Shown here piece after piece: positions 55,886 to 64,000 of a DNA stretch of 64,000 nt (position 1 is the stretch's first letter; the number at the start of each line of letters is the position of its first letter). A model generated the notes under the pieces. It ran no database searches, had not been told where the DNA came from, and saw only the letters and a program-made list of their open reading frames with translations. The DNA comes from Methanosarcina horonobensis HB-1 = JCM 15518 (GTDB lineage Archaea > Halobacteriota > Methanosarcinia > Methanosarcinales > Methanosarcinaceae). Location: assembly GCF_000970285.1 (NCBI RefSeq), contig NZ_CP009516.1:1963036-2027035 (forward strand), read 5' to 3'. Both the position numbers and the translations under genes were made by a program.

Positions 55886-57265
55886 ATGAGAAATATGGAA
55901 ACAAAATCAGTTTCAGGGCCTGTCACCGGAACACGTCTGACAGAAGAATACGTCAGGATGCTTGGACGGCTGGCTTACTTTATGACCTGGCCAATGGTGA
56001 ACATGCACAACCGCCACACCATTTTTCAGAAAGTTCCGGAGCCTGGCCTGGCTGGCGGGATTGTGCCTGTAGCACCTTTGAATCAGTTAAGCATGTTAAC
56101 CGATTACATAGACCCGATGGAACGGGTTGTCGCCTGCCCGAATCAGGACGTAGTATATGGTTTAGGTATTACTTCTCTTGACCGTGAGCCTGTGATCGTT
56201 CAGGTGCCGGACTTCGGGGACAGGTTCTGGGTCTATCAGGCATGTGACCAGCGTACTGACGGCTTTACAAGGCTTGGGAAAATGTATGGGACTGAACCTG
56301 GCTTTTACATGCTTGTCGGTCCGGAATGGAGAGGAGATCTACCAAAAAGCGTCAAAAATGTCTTTCGGTCACCTACCAATATTGGTGCCATTATTCCCCG
56401 CGTCTTTATGAACGATACCGCCGATGACAGGAAAAAAATCCAGCCACTTATCAGCCAGATCATGGCATATCCCCTGAGCCAGTTCACAGGAGAGATGAAA
56501 ACAAAAGACTGGTCAAAGACCCCTGAATTTCCGTCCATAGGCGGAGGCGAAGAAGAGGTACAGTGGGTTATGCCTGAGGCCTTTCCCGAAGTGCTGCCTC
56601 AGATTCTGGACGAGGTCCCACCGCTTCCAGGTGAGGAGACACTCTACGAACAAGTTCGTGCAGTCCTGAGGGCTGCAGCTGAGAATACGGCTCTCAAAAA
56701 TGTACTGCAGCAGGCCGCCATCGAGGCGGACAAAGAGCTTATCAAGCCACTTTTCCAGTTCCGGAACTATGGCATTCCCTGTCCGTATAACTGGACAACT
56801 ATAACAAACAGCGCTGCTTTCGGTACGGACTATTTTACACGCACAGCTGTTGCCAAATCAAATATTTTTGTTAACCAGCCACTGGAGACAAAGTACTTTT
56901 ACCAGGATCTCGATGCTGCCGGGGAACGGCTGAACGGAGGCCATTATTACACGGTCACCTTTTCCAGAGGCATGCTTCCACCGGTTAAAGGTTTCTGGTC
57001 GCTCACGCTTTATAACGAATATCACTTCTTTGCTCCAAATACTCTGAACCGCTACTCTCTGGGCACAAAGAACAGGAATCTACAGTATGAAAGCGACGGA
57101 TCACTAACTCTTTACGTGCAGGCTGAACCTCCGGAAGAGGAAAAACTTCCCAACTGGTTACCTGCACCAGAGACTGATTTCACATTATATCTCCGCACTT
57201 ACTGGCCCAAAACAGATATTCTTGAGAATAGGTGGACGCCACCTCCGGTAAAACGAATAAAGTAA
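55886..57265 (+). CDS. DUF1254/DUF1214 protein
   Basis: 459 residues. The DUF1254 part reads YFMTWPMVNMHNRHTIFQKV, CPNQDVVYGLGITSLDREPV and FWVYQACDQRTDGFTRLGKM; the DUF1214 part reads GHYYTVTFSRGMLPPVKGFW and ANTLNRYSLGTKNRNLQYES-like strands near the end. No signal peptide. It has the same two domains as the fusion at 40840 but no DUF1269-like head. AAGGGGGGAAT precedes ATG. Function unknown. Tail-to-tail with a GNAT remnant. Confidence 0.83.
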   Translation: MRNMETKSVSGPVTGTRLTEEYVRMLGRLAYFMTWPMVNMHNRHTIFQKVPEPGLAGGIVPVAPLNQLSMLTDYIDPMERVVACPNQDVVYGLGITSLDREPVIVQVPDFGDRFWVYQACDQRTDGFTRLGKMYGTEPGFYMLVGPEWRGDLPKSVKNVFRSPTNIGAIIPRVFMNDTADDRKKIQPLISQIMAYPLSQFTGEMKTKDWSKTPEFPSIGGGEEEVQWVMPEAFPEVLPQILDEVPPLPGEETLYEQVRAVLRAAAENTALKNVLQQAAIEADKELIKPLFQFRNYGIPCPYNWTTITNSAAFGTDYFTRTAVAKSNIFVNQPLETKYFYQDLDAAGERLNGGHYYTVTFSRGMLPPVKGFWSLTLYNEYHFFAPNTLNRYSLGTKNRNLQYESDGSLTLYVQAEPPEEEKLPNWLPAPETDFTLYLRTYWPKTDILENRWTPPPVKRIK

Positions 57266-57293
57266 AGAATTTCTAAGGGGAAAACGGATGCAT

Positions 57294-57496
57294 AATGCCC
57301 TGTAACACATAAAGCCAACAATTATTTCGTTCTCAATTGCAGCAACTCCTAAACCGTTGTCTGCAAAACTCGCTAAGTCCGGGAACATATCGACAGATGG
57401 TAATATCGGTACATGGCGGTGTTCTTCGGCATAACTGGATATAGCCAGAATAAGTGCTTCTTCAATGTGTACGTGTGTAAAATCAGTTATAATCAT
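57294..57496 (-). pseudogene. N-terminal fragment of GNAT acetyltransferase
   Basis: The minus strand from 57496 reads MIITDFTHVHIEEALILAIS, then FADNGLGVAAIENEIIVGFM, the normal opening of a GNAT acetyltransferase, but after about 67 residues it runs into the end of the DUF1254 gene, where similarity ends. The catalytic acetyl-CoA part is lost. Probably cut when the neighbour was inserted. Confidence 0.6.
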
Positions 57497-57629
57497 TTGT
57501 ATTCCTTCAGTCACAGTGTTCGCAGGTAGTCCATGTCTGTTTTGAGCCATATGTGAGCGCTACTGATCTCTGTAATTACTTCGGAACAAGCCAGAGCACA
57601 ACTCCCAGAAAGCAAAGATAATCCGCGAT

Positions 57630-57836
57630 ATGTTTAAATTGAGATATTTTGATGAGGAGTTCTCCACAGAAAGGCTGCAAAAGGAGAATCCTTTGAAGGA
57701 GTTTGTAATAATCGACGGGCTAATTGTCCCTGTTTCTGCAGTTATGAAGGTATTGGATGAAAAAGAAGCTCAATTGCAGAAAGAATCCGGATTGGAAGAT
57801 GAGAACCTGGAAACAAAAGAAAAAAGAGTCTCTTAA
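57630..57836 (+). CDS. Small hypothetical protein
   Basis: 68 residues: MFKLRYFDEEFSTERLQKEN, then PLKEFVIIDGLIVPVSAVMK and a Glu/Lys-rich tail. No recognised family, no clear ribosome site. Protein-like composition; possibly real. Confidence 0.4.
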   Translation: MFKLRYFDEEFSTERLQKENPLKEFVIIDGLIVPVSAVMKVLDEKEAQLQKESGLEDENLETKEKRVS

Positions 57837-58065
57837 ATTTCGGACTTCTCATTAAATATTGAGTTTAGCGGCGAAAAATAGCACAATTTGCATAGATTTA
57901 CAATAGAATCTGTGCATTGAATAAACCGCAAAAATATACAGATTTTATCCTAAAACTCCCTACATTAGCATATACTGTGAAGTCACTACGGGATAGACAT
58001 TTAATAGGGCAGATTAGCTGGAAAAAATTCAGATTCCACGCTGACCTTACATAACCTACACGGAT

Positions 58066-58080
58066 AATATTTATATCTGA
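58066..58080 (+). promoter_or_regulatory. TATA box for toxin-antitoxin genes
   Basis: ATATTTATATCTGAT centred about 28 bases before the ATG of the antitoxin gene, so the transcript would start at or very near the start codon (leaderless). Confidence 0.5.
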
Positions 58081-58099
58081 TAGTATCCTATAGGGCACT

Positions 58100-58381
58100 A
58101 TGGCAGCTACAACAACAATTTGTCTTGAGCCTGAAGTAAAAGAGTTACTTAATGGATTGAAGATCCATCCACAAGAATCTTACAACTCTGTCGTGAAAAG
58201 ATTGGCTACAAATGCTTATGACTGGGAGCCACTTAGCGAAGAGTCAATAAAACAAATCGAAGAAGGACTGCGTGATTATAGAGAAGGAAAATACTTTACT
58301 CGTGAGGAAGTCTGGGGAGAAATTGAAAGAGAACGGAGAGAAAGGGCTGGAAAAACAAAGGTTGAAGAATGTACCGAATAA
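58100..58381 (+). CDS. Antitoxin of RelE/ParE-type system
   Basis: 93 residues. Start TTTICLEPEVKELLNGLKIH is a short strand and helix like ribbon-helix-helix or VapB/ParD-type antitoxins; the acidic/charged C-terminal half (QIEEGLRDYREGKYFTREEV) should wrap the toxin. Overlaps the toxin frame by 13 bases, indicating coupled translation. It would repress its own promoter. Archaeal relatives of this type are common beside RelE toxins. Confidence 0.85.
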   Translation: MAATTTICLEPEVKELLNGLKIHPQESYNSVVKRLATNAYDWEPLSEESIKQIEEGLRDYREGKYFTREEVWGEIERERRERAGKTKVEECTE

Positions 58382-58632
58382 ATTATTCTCCTGCAGTTAA
58401 AAGAGATCTTAAAAGATTACCTATGGATGTTCAGGATCATGTACGCAACGCTCTGGATGAGATAGTTGATAATCCTTATGAGCATGTTAAAAAGTTAAAG
58501 ACTTCTTCGAACTCACCTATTTTTTCATATAGAATAGGATCTTATCGGGTTATTATATCGATTTATGATTTTGAATTGATAATCCTGGTTCTTGAAGTCG
58601 GAGATCGGAAAAATATCTATCGAAAATTTTGA
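58369..58632 (+). CDS. RelE/ParE-family toxin
   Basis: 87 residues. MYRINYSPAVKRDLKRLP, helix VQDHVRNALDEI, strands FSYRIGSYRVIISIY and LVLEVGDRKNIYRKF match the RelE microbial-RNase fold; basic residues (K, R at about 50-80) fit an mRNA interferase. All parts needed appear intact. It forms a two-gene module with the antitoxin and probably helps to keep the island. Confidence 0.9.
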   Translation: MYRINYSPAVKRDLKRLPMDVQDHVRNALDEIVDNPYEHVKKLKTSSNSPIFSYRIGSYRVIISIYDFELIILVLEVGDRKNIYRKF

Positions 58633-58721
58633 GTCAAACTTTAAGATGCACAGGTTTTACTATAAAACCTATGCATGAGTGAAAACATAACGTGGTAACT
58701 TTAAAAAAGAGAAATTATTTT

Positions 58722-59306
58722 GGGATGTCTCAAAAATTGAGCTACAAACACTCTTGCGTGAAGAGAAACTTCCAGGCCGGCTTCTAATGATTGGCACGCC
58801 GCTAACAATTGCCTTAGGGGCTATTGTTGCTGCTTTTCTTTTAAAGGACATAACACTTGCAGAAGCAGGCCTGATTGGAGCTATGCTTGCTCCTACAGAT
58901 GCAGGGCTTGGTCAGGCGATAGTTAACAATGCAAAAGTGCCTGCGAAAATCAGGCAGGCACTCAACGTGGAGAGTGGGCTTAATGATGGAGGTGCAATAC
59001 CTTTCTTCCTCTTTTTTCTGATACTGGCAGGTGGAGAGGCACTGGAACAGCCAGTAGGTAACCCTGATTGTCCTGGCGTTTGAACAGATAGGTATAGGGA
59101 TGCTTGTGGGCGCAGTTGTAGGGCTTGCAGGGGGATGGCTTTCTAGCAAAGCTGTAAGGGCCGGATGGATGTCAGGGCTTTACCGCAAAACGGGAGGAAT
59201 TGGGGGAAATGAAACTGTAAGTCTTGCCGTGATCACGACTGTTTTTCTAAGCGTTTTTGTCAGGGGGCTACAGCAGGCCCTGGAAGTGAGTGGTATGCCC
59301 GCATAG
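58722..59306 (+). pseudogene. Broken cation/proton antiporter (NhaP/CPA1-like), copy 2
   Basis: Starts in mid-gene at SKIELQTLLREEKLPGRLL, homologous to 39025 of copy 1, with no N-terminal part. It keeps LIGAMLAPTDAGLGQAIVNN and KIRQALNVESGLNDGGAIPF (the Asp-bearing ion-binding core) that copy 1 lacks. A frameshift near 59065 changes frame (VTLIVLAFEQIGIGMLVGAV), and at about 59190 it jumps to the same C-terminal segment TGGIGGNETVSLAVITTVF. The two copies thus kept different parts of one ancestral gene. Confidence 0.8.
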
Positions 59307-59427
59307 TAGCGGCACTGCCTACTGATGCACCTGAGAGGAAGAAAGTAGGATAATCTCTTACAAGCTCCGACAACACAGCTGTCAAGAATTCATCAAATAA
59401 TTCTGAGGGCAGGTTTTAGAAAATGTC

Positions 59428-60345
59428 TTGCTGCTTTATATCATTCTGCAGGGAATGCAGGCGATAGTAGGGCTGTTCAGTGAGTCTCTAGGTGTCTATT
59501 CAAAATTAGTAGACGATCTCTTCTTCCTTCTCTACTGGAGTATAGGAGTCTACATAATTATTCGCCTTATATCTATCACTTCAAACTGGTACTTATCCAA
59601 GGTACCTCTGCGGGATCGGGAAGAAATCGACCAGCGAGTTGTTCGCTCCGTACAATACATATTTCTGCTGGTTTTCAGTTTCCTAGCTATAGTTATACTC
59701 CTGAGACATTTCGGGATCACGGGGACTGTACTTACCGCATCACTTACAGCTCTCGGTCTCAGTGGAATAATCATTGGACTTGCAGCCCAGTCAACTATTG
59801 CTGATATAATTACCGGAATTGTGCTTCTTATTGACCGCCCCTTCAGAATTGGAGACCGTATTCGAATCGAAAAACTCGATACCTGGGGAGATGTGATAGA
59901 GATTGGGTGGAGGTCAACACGCATTCTAACAAGGGACAATCGGCTTGTAGTAATCCCCAATTCTGCCATCGGAATAGATATGATCACTAATTATTCCATA
60001 CTCGATAAGATATTCCGTGTCGAAACCGATGTAGTTGTATCCTATGGCCCGGATATAGAGTACGTACGAAACCTGATTATTGAAGCTATGAAGCACGAAG
60101 ACTGGATCATGTATGAAAATCCTGTACAGGTCCTCTTACTCGAGTTCACAGGGTCAGGAATGAAGTTCAAAGCCAGATGCTGGATCGAGAATTATGTGGA
60201 GACAAGGGTTTCAGAAGACCGACTGAATACGGCAATTTATAAAGCCCTGATAAATGCAAACATAGCAATGCCTTCTTCTGATATCATTATTCATTTTGCT
60301 GACCAGGGAATTGAGTTAACTATTTCCAAAAAGGACGATAATTGA
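59428..60345 (+). CDS. MscS-family mechanosensitive channel
   Basis: 305 residues. Three helices are followed by the pore-lining TM3 region LTALGLSGIIIGLAAQSTIA and the MscS beta domain DRPFRIGDRIRIEKLDTWGD, VIEIGWRSTRILTRDNRLVV, IPNSAIGIDMI. It opens on membrane tension to release solutes on osmotic downshock. TTG 59428 is chosen; ATG 59455 is an alternative, and no strong ribosome site lies at a proper distance from either. Its place next to antiporter remains fits an osmotic/ionic stress theme. Confidence 0.92.
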   Translation: MLLYIILQGMQAIVGLFSESLGVYSKLVDDLFFLLYWSIGVYIIIRLISITSNWYLSKVPLRDREEIDQRVVRSVQYIFLLVFSFLAIVILLRHFGITGTVLTASLTALGLSGIIIGLAAQSTIADIITGIVLLIDRPFRIGDRIRIEKLDTWGDVIEIGWRSTRILTRDNRLVVIPNSAIGIDMITNYSILDKIFRVETDVVVSYGPDIEYVRNLIIEAMKHEDWIMYENPVQVLLLEFTGSGMKFKARCWIENYVETRVSEDRLNTAIYKALINANIAMPSSDIIIHFADQGIELTISKKDDN

Positions 60346-60410
60346 AAAGGAAAATAAGATTTAGCAGAAAGAATAGAACAACTTCAATTTTAAAGAGTAA
60401 TCCTTCTCAG

Positions 60411-60992
60411 CAGACCTGATAAAATAAATCAACCTGCATAAAATAATATATATAAAAGAATGATTATATAAAGAAGAATATTGAACAACGAGCTTGGGGG
60501 AAATCTCGAAGGTTCAACTGGGGTTGACAGTATAAAAATTAACATATAGCTGTCTGCAAGCGGTTTTCTTAATTAAAGAGACGTTTGACATATCTCAGCA
60601 CCCGGGTTGAAATTGATAGTATTCAAAAAACAATTTTTAATTGATTCACCTACCTCTGGACAGCGTAGTCTGTGGAAGGATATCGGTATATCGAAACATG
60701 CAAGGTTACACTGCATGAAAAAATCATACTAAGGGCTTTCCTGCAATAAACTGGCTATTCCCTTGTCCCCACTACAAAAAGCTTGAGGGATTTAAGTAAG
60801 GCTCTTTCCCGGCTAAGATGCTGCTGCATGTTGAGACAGCAGAAAGTGTGTAGCCAGAGATGAAGATGAGATTAACCCGGCTTTTTCAAGATTTACAAAA
60901 CGATAATGGAGATGATGGTTTCACCTCTATTAACGAACTGACGTGAAAATATAATAACCAGCAAATATGTCGCATAAAAGGAGGTTTGAATT
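60411..60992 (+). promoter_or_regulatory. Conserved promoter and long leader, DUF1269 module C
   Basis: CAGACCTGATAAAATAAATC, ATAATATATATAAAAG, a second ATTATATAAAG, then ACGAG-CTTGGGGGAAAT-CTCG and GGGGTTGACAG. Longest of the three leaders (about 510 nt) with decayed MKKSY region and the mini-ORF at 60866. Confidence 0.65.
60866..60946 (+). CDS. Conserved 26-residue mini-ORF (leader C)
   Basis: ATG AGA TTA ACC CGG, 26 codons, MRLTRLFQDLQNDNGDDGFT and SINELT, TGA. Same length as the one in leader A, tail IxELT preserved. Stop 46 bases before the AUA of the DUF1269 gene. Confidence 0.5.
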   Translation: MRLTRLFQDLQNDNGDDGFTSINELT

Positions 60993-61499
60993 ATAGCAAC
61001 TTTAACAGTTCTGAAATTTGAGACCGCTTATGGTGCTGAACAGGCTCTTCAGGTGATTGAAGATTTAAGCAAAAAACAGTTGATTACCCTGCGCGATGCA
61101 GCCATAGTCAGCTGGCCTGAGGGGAAAAAGAAACCAAAAACTAAGCAGTTAACCAGTATGACCGGGGTAGGTGCACTGAGCGGTGCTTTTTGGGGCATGC
61201 TATTTGGGCTGATCTTTTTTATTCCTATATTTGGCCTTGTAGCCGGAGCCGCAATAGGGGCTCTTGCCGGTTCCCTGTCCCATGTTGGTATTGATGAAGA
61301 TTTCATAAAGTCTGTCCGCAGTAAAGTAACTGAAGGCACTTCAGCTCTCTTTCTGATGACCAGTGACATGGTGGAGGATAGGGTTGCAGATGCCATGAAG
61401 CAATTCAAGTTTGAAATTATTGCTACCAATCTGTCCAGGGAAGAAGAAGACAAGCTGCATGCTGCCTTTGCAGAAGAAGAAGCAGCGCCTGCACACTGA
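60993..61499 (+). CDS. DUF1269 protein, AUA start (paralogue C)
   Basis: 168 residues from ATA. AAAAGGAGG ends eight bases upstream. The codon two before ATA is TGA (60987-60989), so only ATT or ATA can open the frame; the next canonical start, ATT/GTG-type, would be 20 codons in (GTG 61053) and lose ATLTVLKFETAYGAEQALQV. Same zipper GALSGAFWGMLFGLIFFIPI and tail as paralogue A. More divergent at the end (MVEDRVADAMKQFKFEIIAT). The clearest case in the window for initiation at AUA or AUU. Confidence 0.87.
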   Translation: MATLTVLKFETAYGAEQALQVIEDLSKKQLITLRDAAIVSWPEGKKKPKTKQLTSMTGVGALSGAFWGMLFGLIFFIPIFGLVAGAAIGALAGSLSHVGIDEDFIKSVRSKVTEGTSALFLMTSDMVEDRVADAMKQFKFEIIATNLSREEEDKLHAAFAEEEAAPAH

Positions 61500-61699
61500 G
61501 TTTTGGACGAAAAATATCCCTTCATAGATGAAAATGTTCTCAGGAACTACCTTTAAAGCAGGGAAAGTGGTTCTTGAATTAAATGAATTGGGAGAGAGGA
61601 GTAAAAAGTAAACTCCTCTTCAGTTTTACACATTTATCCGAGAACTCCAAGTTGAGAGGAGAATGAACGCAATTTGGAGATTCCTTTTCTATCTGGGCT

Positions 61700-61785
61700 A
61701 TCCGGTGGGATGCCTGGCTGAGTTAAATAGAGTACCACTCACACCTGACTACAAACCCCCAGGTTCACTGGGAATACTACCTGCT
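61700..61785 (+). pseudogene. Trace of arylsulfatase C-terminal domain
   Basis: One frame has VPLTPDYKPPGSLG, which matches APVTPDYQPPFEFTG of the gene at 48513. The rest is decayed. It follows the third DUF1269 gene just as 48513 follows the second. The remaining DNA of 61500-61822 shows nothing else. Confidence 0.4.
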
Positions 61786-61822
61786 TTTGTCTGCTCGGAG
61801 TGTCACCTGAAGGAATCCACCT

Positions 61823-62374
61823 ATGAAAGTTGCGAGACTTATCACCGGAATGAGATACTTCGTGATGATCCCGGTCATCGGGCTGGCTATTGCCGCCTTT
61901 ACTTTGTTTATTATAGGCGGTGCAGATCTGGTTCGCTTCATGGTAGGTCTGGTTACCGGAATGGGAGGGGAAGGTCCGGATGTAGATATAATCGTTGAGA
62001 TTGTGGAGGCAGTCCATCTTTTCCTGGTCGGCACGGTGCTCTTCCTTACTTCTATCGGGTTCTACCAGTTGTTTATCGAGCCGGTCCCTTTACCGGGTTG
62101 GCTGGAGATAAATGATGTTGAGGAACTGGAGTTAAACCTGGTGGGGCTCACTATTGTCGTTCTGGGGGTTAACTTCTTGAGCGTGATCGAATCGCAGGAT
62201 ACAGGTCTGGCTATTTACGGGATAGGTTATGCCTTGCCCATTATAGCTCTGGCTTACTTTATGAAGGTACGCTCACAGATGAGCAGGCAAAAAAGAGAGG
62301 AAACAGATGCTGTTCATGGAGAATCAGCTTCTGAGGATAGTGATACAGGCAGGTTAACAAACAAAAAATATTGA
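61823..62374 (+). CDS. YqhA/UPF0114-family membrane protein
   Basis: 183 residues with about four helices: MRYFVMIPVIGLAIAAFTLF, IIVEIVEAVHLFLVGTVLFL, VVLGVNFLSVIE and GIGYALPIIALAYFMK. The arrangement matches the UPF0114 (YqhA) family, an uncharacterised inner-membrane protein. GAAGGAATCCACCT precedes ATG. Charged tail. It sits downstream of the DUF1269 gene and may be co-transcribed. Confidence 0.8.
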   Translation: MKVARLITGMRYFVMIPVIGLAIAAFTLFIIGGADLVRFMVGLVTGMGGEGPDVDIIVEIVEAVHLFLVGTVLFLTSIGFYQLFIEPVPLPGWLEINDVEELELNLVGLTIVVLGVNFLSVIESQDTGLAIYGIGYALPIIALAYFMKVRSQMSRQKREETDAVHGESASEDSDTGRLTNKKY

Positions 62375-62438
62375 AGTTGAATTTGTTAATTACCCAGCTT
62401 CTCTTTTTTCGGCATGTTCTTCAATAATGAAGTGTTAA

Positions 62439-63983
62439 TCACTGGTAAGGCGCATAACTTTTCAGCAGGTTTTCAAGGAAAAACCAGATTTTTTCAATCG
62501 AGGGAATAAAAACCCTCTCAGCCGGAGAATGAGGATCCTTGATAGTCGGCCCGAAGGATATCATTTCAATGCACTCGCATTTCGAGCCTATTACCCCGCA
62601 TTCAAGCCCGGCATGTACGACTTTGATTTCCGGTTCTTTCCCGAAGGTCCCAGCATAAGCCTGCTTGCACTTCATAAGCAGCTCTGATTGAAGGTCCGGT
62701 TCCCAGGCAGGATATCCGCATTCATGTTCAACCCTGGCTCCTGCCAGTTTTGCAACGGTTTCCACCTTTCCCGTGACTTCGGCAAGTCGTGACATGACAG
62801 AACTGCGCTGGCTCGATACGATTCTTATTTCGTTTTCTCCTGTTCTTACGATTGCCAGGTTATTTGAGGTCTCAACAAGTCCGGGGATAGTATCAGAGAC
62901 CCTGTGCACCCCATGAGGCATTCCGAGGAGAAGCCCGAAAAGCCTTTCTTCCGTCCCGGCTGAAAAGACCCTGTCTGAAGGCACTTCTCTTCTTGTAACC
63001 TTTTCTCTTGTAACCTTTCCTCCTGAAGTCTCAAAGATAACCCTGTTCTCAACCTCTTTAAGCTGGAGGGTAATTTCAGGATCAGACACTGCATACTCAT
63101 TCCTGAGCGTCTGCTTGAGTCCGGAGACAAAGTCTTCTGCCTGCTTTTCTTTACTCCTTGAGAGGGCGATAAATGCTTCTGCATGATTTGGAATTGCGTT
63201 ATGGACATTGCCTCCACTGAAGAAAACGATTCTGAGGTCTTCTTTTCCGACTTTTTCCTTAAGACTTACCAGCACTCTGGCAAGTAACTGAATCCCGTTT
63301 GCCCGCTGCCTGTGGATCTCAACTCCCGAGTGCCCTCCTTCAAGCCCCTCAACCGAGAGCCTGAATAGCCTGAACTCGTTTTCCTTGCTGTAGTTAAAAG
63401 GCTCCCATTCAACAGGCAGGTAAACCCTGGAGTTCTGCCCTCCTGCACATCCGACTATAAATATCCCTTCATCCTCCGAGTCCAGGTTCAGCAGGATTCT
63501 GCCTTCAAAGAAGCCTTCTTCAAGCCCACTGGCTCCTGTCAGTCCGGTTTCTTCGTCAACCGTGAAAAGAAGCTCCAGAGGCGGATGCTCAATCTCTCCG
63601 TTTATTCCGGATTCTGCAAGTACAAGCCCTATTACAATTGCAATCCCGTTGTCCGCCCCTATTGAAGTCCCATCTCCTCGCAACCATTCCCCGTCATACA
63701 CACATTTTATAGGATCTTTGGAAAAATCGTGTCCTGACTCTCTGCATTTCTCACATACCATATCCATATGCCCCTGCAGCACAATTCCCGGAGAATCTTC
63801 GTATCCCGGAGTGGGAGGGACTTTTATCAGGACATTGTTTAAAGCATCGGTTTTCGCTTCAAGATTATGATTTCCTGCCCATTCCAGTAGCCACAGGGCA
63901 AGTTTTTCTTCATTTTTAGAACGGCGAGGGATTTTATTGATTTCTTCAAACGTTTTCAGGATTTCTCGGGTTTTTGGGTGCAT
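62439..63983 (-). CDS. pepD: Aminoacyl-histidine dipeptidase (PepD, M20 family)
   Basis: 514 residues. GHMDMVCEK (near 70) gives the first metal-binding His/Asp, GADNGIAI the bridging Asp, DEETGLTGA the catalytic Glu pair and GLECG...G near 450 another His region. The insert domain (about 205-380) used for dimerisation is present. The enzyme hydrolyses Xaa-His dipeptides and related peptides in the cytoplasm. It lies at the window end; no partner is visible. Confidence 0.93.
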   Translation of the reverse strand: MHPKTREILKTFEEINKIPRRSKNEEKLALWLLEWAGNHNLEAKTDALNNVLIKVPPTPGYEDSPGIVLQGHMDMVCEKCRESGHDFSKDPIKCVYDGEWLRGDGTSIGADNGIAIVIGLVLAESGINGEIEHPPLELLFTVDEETGLTGASGLEEGFFEGRILLNLDSEDEGIFIVGCAGGQNSRVYLPVEWEPFNYSKENEFRLFRLSVEGLEGGHSGVEIHRQRANGIQLLARVLVSLKEKVGKEDLRIVFFSGGNVHNAIPNHAEAFIALSRSKEKQAEDFVSGLKQTLRNEYAVSDPEITLQLKEVENRVIFETSGGKVTREKVTRREVPSDRVFSAGTEERLFGLLLGMPHGVHRVSDTIPGLVETSNNLAIVRTGENEIRIVSSQRSSVMSRLAEVTGKVETVAKLAGARVEHECGYPAWEPDLQSELLMKCKQAYAGTFGKEPEIKVVHAGLECGVIGSKCECIEMISFGPTIKDPHSPAERVFIPSIEKIWFFLENLLKSYAPYQ

Positions 63984-64000
63984 GGGATCAGCTCATTTTT

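Noticed and set aside
61663-61998. 111-codon plus ORF before YqhA
   Set aside because: Its second half overlaps YqhA in the wrong frame; only a short sulfatase-like trace is meaningful.

Overview
The window looks like a chromosomal segment of a Methanosarcina-type methanogenic archaeon. This is an inference from gene content: several COG1361-type surface proteins, PAS-rich histidine kinases, an AnfO-like nitrogenase accessory protein, a CDF transporter and archaeal winged-helix regulators, in AT-rich intergenic DNA with archaeal TATA boxes and strong GGAGG ribosome-binding sites. I saw no rRNA, tRNA or CRISPR array.

Layout. 0.2-6.2 kb holds a membrane-anchored alkaline-phosphatase-superfamily enzyme, a CDF cation exporter, an acylphosphatase, an MBL-fold hydrolase and a PKD-domain secreted protein. 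6.8-12 kb is a signalling block: a multi-PAS kinase, a frameshifted remnant of its paralogue, a stand-alone receiver and a REC-PAS-kinase hybrid. 12.2-25.5 kb carries a PrsW-like protease, two related ABC ATPase/COG1361 gene pairs of which only one has a permease, a beta-helix protein, the AnfO-like gene and a membrane protein/winged-helix pair. 26-33 kb has a DUF2795 protein, a regulator with a decayed copy nearby, a GH130-like protein and a tandem pair of amylo-alpha-1,6-glucosidases. 33-35 kb has two alpha/beta hydrolases.

From about 35 kb to 62.4 kb lies an accessory island full of repeated families: four AI-2E-type membrane proteins (one truncated), three near-identical DUF1269 proteins plus a more distant one and a DUF1269-like/DUF1254 fusion, a second DUF1254 protein, two LURP-one-like proteins, an MscS channel, a YqhA-like protein, a bile-acid-symporter-family protein, two broken copies of one cation/proton antiporter, a HAD hydrolase, a RelE-type toxin-antitoxin pair, and an arylsulfatase with its radical-SAM maturase. 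The window closes with an aminoacyl-histidine dipeptidase.

The most unusual signal is in translation starts. Several genes, mainly in the island, have a strong Shine-Dalgarno sequence 5-8 nt before AUA, AUU or AUC, with no usable AUG/GUG/UUG. In two of the three DUF1269 paralogues an in-frame stop lies close upstream, so a canonical start is excluded unless the conserved N-terminus is lost. The same three genes share a 370-500 nt leader with a common double TATA region, a G-rich hairpin, and a conserved mini-ORF of 25-26 codons ending just before the gene; in one copy the mini-ORF begins with AUA where another has AUG. I propose, as inference, a co-regulated module in which long leaders and weak AUN start codons limit translation of membrane and stress-type proteins.
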